From an uncultured Pseudomonadota bacterium (lineage in GTDB: Bacteria > Myxococcota_A > Polyangia > HGW-17): a DNA stretch of 64,000 bases. Below are positions 57,949-64,000 of the stretch, in pieces. The position numbers and the translations under genes are program-made. The stretch covers positions 5,223-69,222 of the forward strand of contig CALKWH010000278.1 in NCBI GenBank assembly GCA_938004375.1, written 5' to 3'. Every line of letters starts with the position of its first letter. Within the stretch, counting starts at the first letter, position 1. The notes below the pieces were generated by a model. The model was not told the origin of the DNA. It saw only the letters and a program-made list of their open reading frames with translations, and did no database searches.

Positions 57949-59265
57949 ATGCAGGACTTCGTGCAATGGTCCATCGACGTGCGCCGCTTCTGCCGCCAGT
58001 GGCACGGCCGCCTGGGTGGCTACATCGGCCGCGACGACTTCCTCGAGTTGTTCCTCACCGAGGACTGGAGCCGGTTCGAGACCGAGTTTCACCTCCACTT
58101 CACGGCCGCCACCCCCCGGTGGCTGAGCACCGTCCTGAGCCCTGAGGCCCGCGCCGGCGTGCTCACGCCCACGGTGGCCCTGTGGGACCTGATGCAGTCA
58201 CTGCGCACCTCCATCGAGGGCTCGGCCTCGCTGGCGCCCGTGGAATACTTCGTCGCCATCGTCGAGGAGTTGAAGAACCTCACGGATCGCCTCGAGGAGG
58301 ACCGGGTGCGGTACTACTCGGCGATGCAGGAGGAGGTGGTCTCCATCGACCCGGACATGGTCGAGGACGAAGCCTCCCTAGAGCTCGACGACGAGGACGC
58401 GGATCCGGGCGCCGAGCTGGAGGCCACCGCCCGCACGAAGAACCCGCTCGCCACGCCTCTGGACCCGGCCGCCCTGGCGCCCCGGCTCCCCGGCTTGAAG
58501 AAGAAGCGGAAGAAGGTCGTGAACCCGGCCGCCTACGACGGCGCGCTGGCCGCCCTGGATCCGGACCAGGGGCCGATCCTGAGCCTGGCCGGCAAGAAGA
58601 AGACCGGCGTGCTGCCCACCACCCCCGAGGGGGCGGTGGCCCTGCCGGCGGTGGCCCTCGCGCTGTACGACACCCTCCTGCGCGTCGCCCGCGGCCAGGA
58701 GCGCCCCGGGGAGGCCGAGTTGGTGGCTTATTGCGGGCGGCGCTTCGAGGAGCTGCGCCCGGCCGCCGGCGAGGGTCCGGGGTCCGTGCTAGCCGCCCTG
58801 GACGCCCGGGTGGGCGCCCTCTCCAACGCGGACATCCAGCAGGCGGCCAAGGCCTCCAAGGCCACCGACCTGCTCTCCCGCGCCCTGTTCCGGTCGTGGC
58901 AGCAACTGGTGGCCGATCACCCCACCGCCCACCTGAGGCTGACCCTCGTCGATCCCACGGTGCGGGACTCCCACCTCGGGGAGTGGCGCGAGTTCGCCCT
59001 CGAGTGCGCGCCCCGGCACCGGCTCCCCGGCTTCACCCGCGCGCGGCTCGACGTGAAGCTCCACTACATGCCGCCCCTGTTCACCCTGCGCGTGATCGCC
59101 CAGGGCGCCGTGGGGCTCCCCTCGCCGTTCGTGCAGAGCGAGGCCTCCTGCCGCCTCGAGCTCTCGGCCGAGACCGAGGCCCTGGCCGGCGCCTGGCTCG
59201 CCCAATGCACCGCGCTGTTCTTCCGTCACCTGGCGGTGGTGTCCTCGTCGGGCCACGAGGGCTGA
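57949..59265 (+). CDS. Conserved-looking soluble protein, unknown function
   Basis: A 438-residue protein with no signal peptide or TM segment. The N-terminal half is helical (residues 1-130), then an acidic stretch (EDEASLELDDEDADPGAEL), a basic patch (LKKKRKKV), and a second folded half with a beta-rich C-terminus (ARLDVKLHYMPPLFTLRVIA). No family is recognised. It begins two bases after the RND exporter stop and ends just before the AlkD-like gene. Confidence 0.75.
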   Translation: MQDFVQWSIDVRRFCRQWHGRLGGYIGRDDFLELFLTEDWSRFETEFHLHFTAATPRWLSTVLSPEARAGVLTPTVALWDLMQSLRTSIEGSASLAPVEYFVAIVEELKNLTDRLEEDRVRYYSAMQEEVVSIDPDMVEDEASLELDDEDADPGAELEATARTKNPLATPLDPAALAPRLPGLKKKRKKVVNPAAYDGALAALDPDQGPILSLAGKKKTGVLPTTPEGAVALPAVALALYDTLLRVARGQERPGEAELVAYCGRRFEELRPAAGEGPGSVLAALDARVGALSNADIQQAAKASKATDLLSRALFRSWQQLVADHPTAHLRLTLVDPTVRDSHLGEWREFALECAPRHRLPGFTRARLDVKLHYMPPLFTLRVIAQGAVGLPSPFVQSEASCRLELSAETEALAGAWLAQCTALFFRHLAVVSSSGHEG

Positions 59266-59266
59266 C

Positions 59267-59971
59267 GTGGGCGCCGCCCTGGACCTGCTCGCCTCGCTCC
59301 ACGCGCAGGCCTCCCCGGAGAAGGCGGCCGTGCTCGGGCGCTTCTTCCGCACGGGGCCTGGTCAGTACGGCGAGGGCGACCGCTTCCTGGGCGTGACCGT
59401 GCCCCAGGTGCGCGCGGTGGAGAAACTGTTCCGCCGGTCCCTCACCCTCGACGACGTGGCGACGCTCCTGGCCCACGAGGCCCACGAGGCCCGCATGGCC
59501 GCCCTGGTCCACCTGGTGTGGCGGTACCGGAAGGCCCGGGGCGAGGACCGCGAGGCGATCTTCCGCTTCTATCTCGGGCATGCCAAGCGCATCGACAACT
59601 GGGACCTCGTGGACGTCTCGGCCCCCGGGATCGTGGGCGCCCATCTCGTGGGGGGCGACGCCTCCCTGCTGTTCGAGCTGGCCCAGAGCACGCTGCTCTG
59701 GGAGCGGCGCATCACCGTCGTCGCCACCCTCGCGTTCATCCGCGCCGGGCGCCTGGACGAGACCTTCGCCCTGAGTTGGCGCCTGCGCGGCGATCCCCAC
59801 GATCTGATCCACAAGGCCTGCGGCTGGATGCTGCGCGAGGCCGGCAAGCGAGACGAGGCCCGCCTGCGCGCCTTCCTCGACGCGAACGCCCCGACGCTCC
59901 CCCGGGTGACCCTGCGCTACGCCCTCGAGCGGCTCCCCGCCGCCGACCGCGCCCGGTACCTGGCCATGTGA
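59267..59971 (+). CDS. AlkD-like DNA alkylation repair protein
   Basis: A 234-residue all-helical (HEAT-like) protein of the AlkD DNA-glycosylase family. Marks are FLGVTVPQVRAVEK at the N-side, IDNWDLVDVSAPGIVG with the Trp/Asp used for base release, and the segment DLIHKACGWMLREAGKRD. It removes bulky alkylated purines such as N3- and N7-alkyl bases. The start is GTG, one base after the previous stop. Confidence 0.9.
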   Translation: MGAALDLLASLHAQASPEKAAVLGRFFRTGPGQYGEGDRFLGVTVPQVRAVEKLFRRSLTLDDVATLLAHEAHEARMAALVHLVWRYRKARGEDREAIFRFYLGHAKRIDNWDLVDVSAPGIVGAHLVGGDASLLFELAQSTLLWERRITVVATLAFIRAGRLDETFALSWRLRGDPHDLIHKACGWMLREAGKRDEARLRAFLDANAPTLPRVTLRYALERLPAADRARYLAM

Positions 59972-60000
59972 CGGTGCCGGTCGCCCCTTCGGTTGCGACA

Positions 60001-60029
60001 TTGCACGGTGAATGAAAACCTGCTAGAAA
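60001..60029 (+). promoter_or_regulatory. Possible promoter of the pentamer-repeat gene
   Basis: TTGCAC (60001-60006), 17 bases, TAGAAA with an extended TGC (60021-60029). GAGGTG stands four bases ahead of the ATG. Confidence 0.4.
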
Positions 60030-60048
60030 TAATTCACCGAGGTGCGTC

Positions 60049-63000
60049 ATGAACCGTTTGAGATTCTCTTCTCTTCTCTTCTCTTCTCTTCTTTGCATCT
60101 TGAGTGGGCCAGTCATGGCGCAAGTGACGCCTCCCAGCCCTGGTTTGATGTTCGCGAATGAGCCGGATCTCTGCGGGGTCACGTACACGCTGGCCTATTC
60201 TCCGCTGGTTCATCCGAACTCGTTGGGGTGTCACCTTTCCACCGCGCCACAGTCGGGGGATTTGGACGAGGACGGTTTTTGGGATCAGGCCGAGGCTGAG
60301 TTGGTGTGGGCCTTTCTTCCTTACGTCATTTTCGACGAAGGTGAGCAGTACGCGAACGGCACGGTCATGGTCTACCAGTCTCGGCCGACTTGGGACGGCA
60401 TCGGAAGATTAGTCCTGGAAATTCGCTTCGTCCTTCTTTTCCGGATGGATTGCATGCATCGCGGCGACTCGGAGTCCTTCACGATGCGCCTTGTGAGCGA
60501 AGACGCCGATGCGACTCAGTGGCGCCTGTTTCAACTTCAATTCCGTCCTGAGTCCGGGGTGTGCAAGCCGGCGGGAGACTTCACGGCCAACGGGACTTCC
60601 ATGAATCTGGAAGACAACCCTTTGTCGCTTCTGTGCGTCCCTCCCTTCGAAGGGGGATACCTGCGGACCGAGGTTCTCACGGATCCCGCCTTCACCGCTC
60701 GATGGCACTACACGGGCCAGGGATACGCCGGTCCTCGTCGGGACTCGGGCATGATCCATCCAAAACTGTTCATTTCGAAGGACAAGCACGGCCTGTACGC
60801 GACCCACCATTATTGTCAGTCCACCTGCCACTCCACTAAAATCTATGAAGACTGTGGCGGGTCCACCGCACCGGCTGGGTTAATGCTCCCTGGTTCACGA
60901 GTGCAGATTCAGAGCGGTGGTGCCGGAATATCCGATATTTTCGCATTTGGAGTTCGAGACCAGTTGGTCGAGTGGATGGATGCAATTCAGAACGAAGACG
61001 CACCCGCGTATGAAAAATTTGTGTACCTGTCCAATCTGGGCGAGAGAGGTCACGTCCTTTTCAACGATCTCCACAGCACAAAGAGACCCTGGTTCGACGG
61101 GGAGTGGGTGAATGGGGGTGACTTTTGTGGAGGCGTCGATTGGACTGAGGTATACGACCCGATTCTGGCGGTCGCGAACTGTGCGGACCCCGTAGGAGGA
61201 AAAATGGCCGGTTCAAACCCGCTCCCTGAGTGCACGTTCTCCGATCTCGACGCTGACGGAATCCCAGATTGGCAGGACTGCGAGCCCATGAACCGTTTGA
61301 TCGGGAGAGATGACGACCTCGACGGTTTCTGCGATGCGGTCCCCGACCCGGAGGCGTGCGAAGCGGAGTGCAGGGCCATTTACGAAGCGAGGCGACCCTG
61401 GGCGAAGCCGACCTGTTTGGAGAAATGCCAGAACCCCGATCCCTGTCCGGTCCCTCAGGAAGCGGACGATTACTGCCGGGCCCTGATCAACTCCTCTCGA
61501 TTTTATAGACGGGACTATCGCACCTATCCCGAGTTCGCCGAATGTCGACGCTTGCACCAGAACCGATGGGTCTCCCTCTCCGATGGCATCCGGGTGCTCT
61601 CCCGCGCGCCTGGGTGCGAGGGACTCTGGACGCGTTACTCGACGCAGTTGGAGAGGGTTCGTCAGTGGGTATTTCTGCAAGACGAACAGAAGGGAACGAA
61701 GAAATGGTCCATCTGTTCCCGTCCGCTGATCACGCAGGAAGTCCTTTGGGCGGGGGGGGTGGACAATCCCTTCGGAACCGGGACCGAGGAGGTCAGGCCT
61801 ACTTCCCTGATGCTCTGTGGCTGCGACCCTGAAGACCTCGATCTGGCCACTTGTAGAGAACAATGTGAGTATTTTATCGATCCACCAACAAATGATCGTT
61901 CGTATTGGCACGCCTTTCTCATTCCTGAAACCCAGTGGCGGCTGCCCGGGGTGTTCGGCGCCGTCTCCGAAACCGAGGTCGGCGAAGACGAGGCACGGCA
62001 TCGGGCGGTGACCTATGCCCCCTACTACTCCCACCGGAAACTCATACTGGATTGGTCCGACACGCAGTTCCGATCCATGCATGGTACGGAGGTTCGGACA
62101 CGCCTGTCCTTCCCTCTGCGGGCGTTGACCTTTGACGGACGGCAGGCCCAGGACCTGAGCCAGGGGGAATATCTGTTCACTTCCATCATCCCGGACTCGA
62201 TGACGGATGGGGCGGTCACGTGCAGGGCGGTGCAGAAGGCGGACTTGGGCTGCCTGCTGCCGGGCAGTTGTCCACAGGTGGATTCGGTCAACCCCGACAG
62301 TCTGGCCCAGGAGATCCGGCCCCTGCGCGTGCTGCCGGCCGATCCGGCCTCGGGCATGACGGGGCACCTGCTTCGAAAAGCGCCCGTGGGTTCCGACGCC
62401 ATCGCCCTGTTGCAGCCGCTCTACGATCACGGCGCCCTGAACGGGGCGCCCATTCCGGTCCTGTCCACCGGCGGTGCTCTGACCCGGGAGCAGCTGGCCT
62501 CGGCGGTCGTCTCGACGCGCTCCGTGATGACCTCGACGCGGCAAAAAGAGGGGATTCGGCGACCTGTCCTGCTTGAGGTCCTCACCACCGATGGTCGTTG
62601 GTTCCGAGGCAACGTGCAAGCCACCGTCCTGTTGGAGGAAGTGGCGTTTTCGACCGAGATGAAACCGATTTCCACCGAGGTTCGAAGCGGTGGGGGTCAA
62701 GACGGTCTGCTCTGGGTGGCCGGCCCCGTGGCGCCAGCTTCGAGCATCTGGAGTCTCACCGTGATCCAGTCTGACGACGCCGTGGTGCGTGACACATGGT
62801 CCTTTGCCTATCCACCGGAGTATGTGGGTTCATCGCTTTGGTGGAGCGAGTCGAGGCGGGCGCTGCTCTTCGTCGGGGCCCACGGCGTGATGGGTCTGAG
62901 TCCGGAGAAACAGGAGTGGTTTCCGCTGGTGCAGGGTCCGACGGCCAATTTCGGAGAGGCACCGTTTCTTCAGGTGACCGAGGATCCGGACCGGCTCTGG

Positions 63001-63956
63001 GTGCTCGACCGGGGGACCCGGAGGCTGAGCCGGGTGGACCTGATCACGGGGGAGGTCAAGTCATATGGACCACTGGACTTGCCGTCGGGGTTTTCGGACC
63101 TGGCCCTCGGCACGGAGGGGGACCAGGTCGTCGCCTTGGCCCTCGACGACACCGGAACCGAAGGTCCCGTCTGGAGGACCGTCTTCGCCGACGGCCAGTG
63201 GTCCGTCCCCGAATCTTCCGAGGGGATCTCGGAGCCGACCCGACCCTGGTATCCGCAGGAATGGACGTGGGAAAACGAGGATCGGACGCAGCAGGCGCGC
63301 ACCCCGGGATCCGAGGGGTGTTCCTGCAGGTCTCCTCGCTCCTCCTCCAGCCCCGGCTGGTTTTTCCCGATGCTGTGGGCGTTTTTCCTTTTGGCGGGCC
63401 AAAGGATGCGACGTCGCCGGTCCGGCGGCGGCCAGGTGTTGCTCATCCTGGCGCTGGTGCTTGGGGCGTCGGTCCTGGGTTGTGATGACACGAAGCCACG
63501 ACCGGTGGACGATGTGCTCGGGGACGCGGACGCCGACGCGGACGTGGGGGACGCCGACGGGGACGCCGGCGACACCGAGGATCTGATCGAATACCCCGGA
63601 TGCACGCCGTGGTCCACGACCGAGGCGATCCCGGTGGGCGCCCTGAGAAGGGTGCCCCATGCGGGGGTGGACGGCACCCCGTGGAAGACCCACGATCCCG
63701 CCGCGTTCGGAAATTGGGTGGCGTTTGACCAAACCGGTCTCTGGGTGGTGAATGTCGAAACCATGGATGCTACTACCATTAGTTTGTGGGGTCGGGAGAA
63801 CTTTATTTATGAAGATCACCTTGTTTCAAGATTTTCAACGAATGATGTGATGGGGCTTCATGTTTTAGATTCGCTTGAATCAGTTCTTTCAGGTTCTCAA
63901 GAATGGATAATAGAAATTAATGAAGAAAGTGATGATTTTAAATATGTTCCGAGGTA
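60049..63956 (+). CDS. Large secreted Cys-rich protein, 3' truncated, possible phase-variable start
   Basis: At least 1302 codons, cut at the right edge: the apparent TAA at 63955-63957 takes its last A from the adapter, so the true end is unknown. The signal peptide (1-25, MNRLRFSSLLFSSLLCIL...) is encoded by a CTCTT repeat. Residues about 50-260 recall a Vps62/DUF946-like fold (LFISKDKHGLYATHHYC); no other domain is sure. Near residues 1090-1124 a Cys pair, a hydrophobic helix and RMRRRR make a sorting-tail-like end; directly after, residues 1120-1145 read as a fresh lipoprotein signal (hydrophobic, SVLGC). Two genes may be joined here. The first 2 kb is lower in GC than the neighbours. Confidence 0.7.
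60066..60090 (+). repeat. Pentanucleotide repeat (CTCTT)5 in the signal-peptide region
   Basis: Five perfect tandem CTCTT units, with partial units at both edges, begin 17 bases after the start of the ATG at 60049. They code for the hydrophobic core of the signal peptide (FSSLLFSSLL). A change by one unit shifts the frame. Confidence 0.95.
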
Positions 63957-64000
63957 AGATCGGAAGAGCACACGTCTGAACTCCAGTCACCGAATACGAT
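63957..64000 (+). other. Illumina TruSeq adapter and index (artefact)
   Basis: From 63957 the sequence is AGATCGGAAGAGCACACGTC and on to CCAGTCAC at 63990, the standard TruSeq read-1 adapter, followed by an 8-base index CGAATACG and AT, the first bases of the adapter tail. None of it is genomic. Confidence 0.99.

Overview
The window is one GC-rich contig end from a Gram-negative bacterium, most probably a member of the Myxococcota (the old deltaproteobacterial myxobacteria). The pointers are a Pkn2-type Ser/Thr kinase, a PilM-N-O-P-Q set, an AgmX/GltJ-like zinc-ribbon/GYF protein, an ExbB/ExbD/ExbD engine next to giant periplasmic TPR proteins (the architecture of the Agl/Glt machine), Cys/Asp-rich repeat lipoproteins and Cys-TM-Arg C-terminal sorting signals. 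The last 44 bases are Illumina TruSeq adapter plus index, so this is a short-read assembly and the right edge is artificial.

Layout. 1-2.7 kb (minus): start of a Ser/Thr kinase, then purM and a purN fused to a DUF523 domain. 2.7-11 kb (minus): type IV pilus alignment and secretin genes pilM-N-O-P-Q, with a PilQ enlarged by a coiled coil of about 690 residues, and a lipoprotein that bridges into purM. 11-15 kb (minus): a sigma54-dependent response regulator, an AgmX/GltJ-like protein and an orphan recombinase-type DNA-binding protein. 15-15.7 kb: an AT-rich, structured, repeat-bearing intergenic region. 15.7-20.5 kb (plus): an FG-GAP lipoprotein overlapping a DUF2341/Ig-like surface protein. 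20.5-26.5 kb (minus): an envelope/signalling run (lipoprotein, PPC-domain protein, FliA-type sigma factor, V4R-like sensor, tandem cyclic-nucleotide-binding protein, flippase-like membrane protein) preceded by a ribbon-helix-helix gene with a repeat-flanked promoter. 26.6-31.5 kb (minus): ftsZ, ftsA, a lipoprotein and pyrimidine-nucleoside phosphorylase. 31.6-43.8 kb (plus): secreted coiled-coil protein, two very large TPR proteins, a TPR lipoprotein, a small secreted protein and ExbB/ExbD/ExbD. 43.9-47 kb (minus): recR, ybaB, dnaX, SRP RNA and two tRNA-Ser genes. 47-60 kb: miaA, Cys-rich lipoprotein, TPR-rhomboid protease (plus); amidase and an Asn-linker lipoprotein (minus); guaA of the large eukaryote-like form, RND exporter, hypothetical, AlkD-like (plus). 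60-64 kb (plus): a long secreted protein whose signal peptide is encoded by a CTCTT pentamer repeat, cut off by the adapter.

Systems that stand out: (i) the ExbB/ExbD1/ExbD2-TPR locus, which looks like a proton-motive-force-driven, envelope-spanning machine of the Agl/Glt kind, with one ExbD lacking the proton-carrying Asp; (ii) the sigma factor/V4R/tandem-CNB operon; (iii) the possible phase-variable surface gene at 60 kb; (iv) the coiled-coil PilQ. Promoters of sigma70 type can be read in front of many units, and -10 boxes of the TAGA type recur. No insertion sequence, prophage, CRISPR array or rRNA gene was found.
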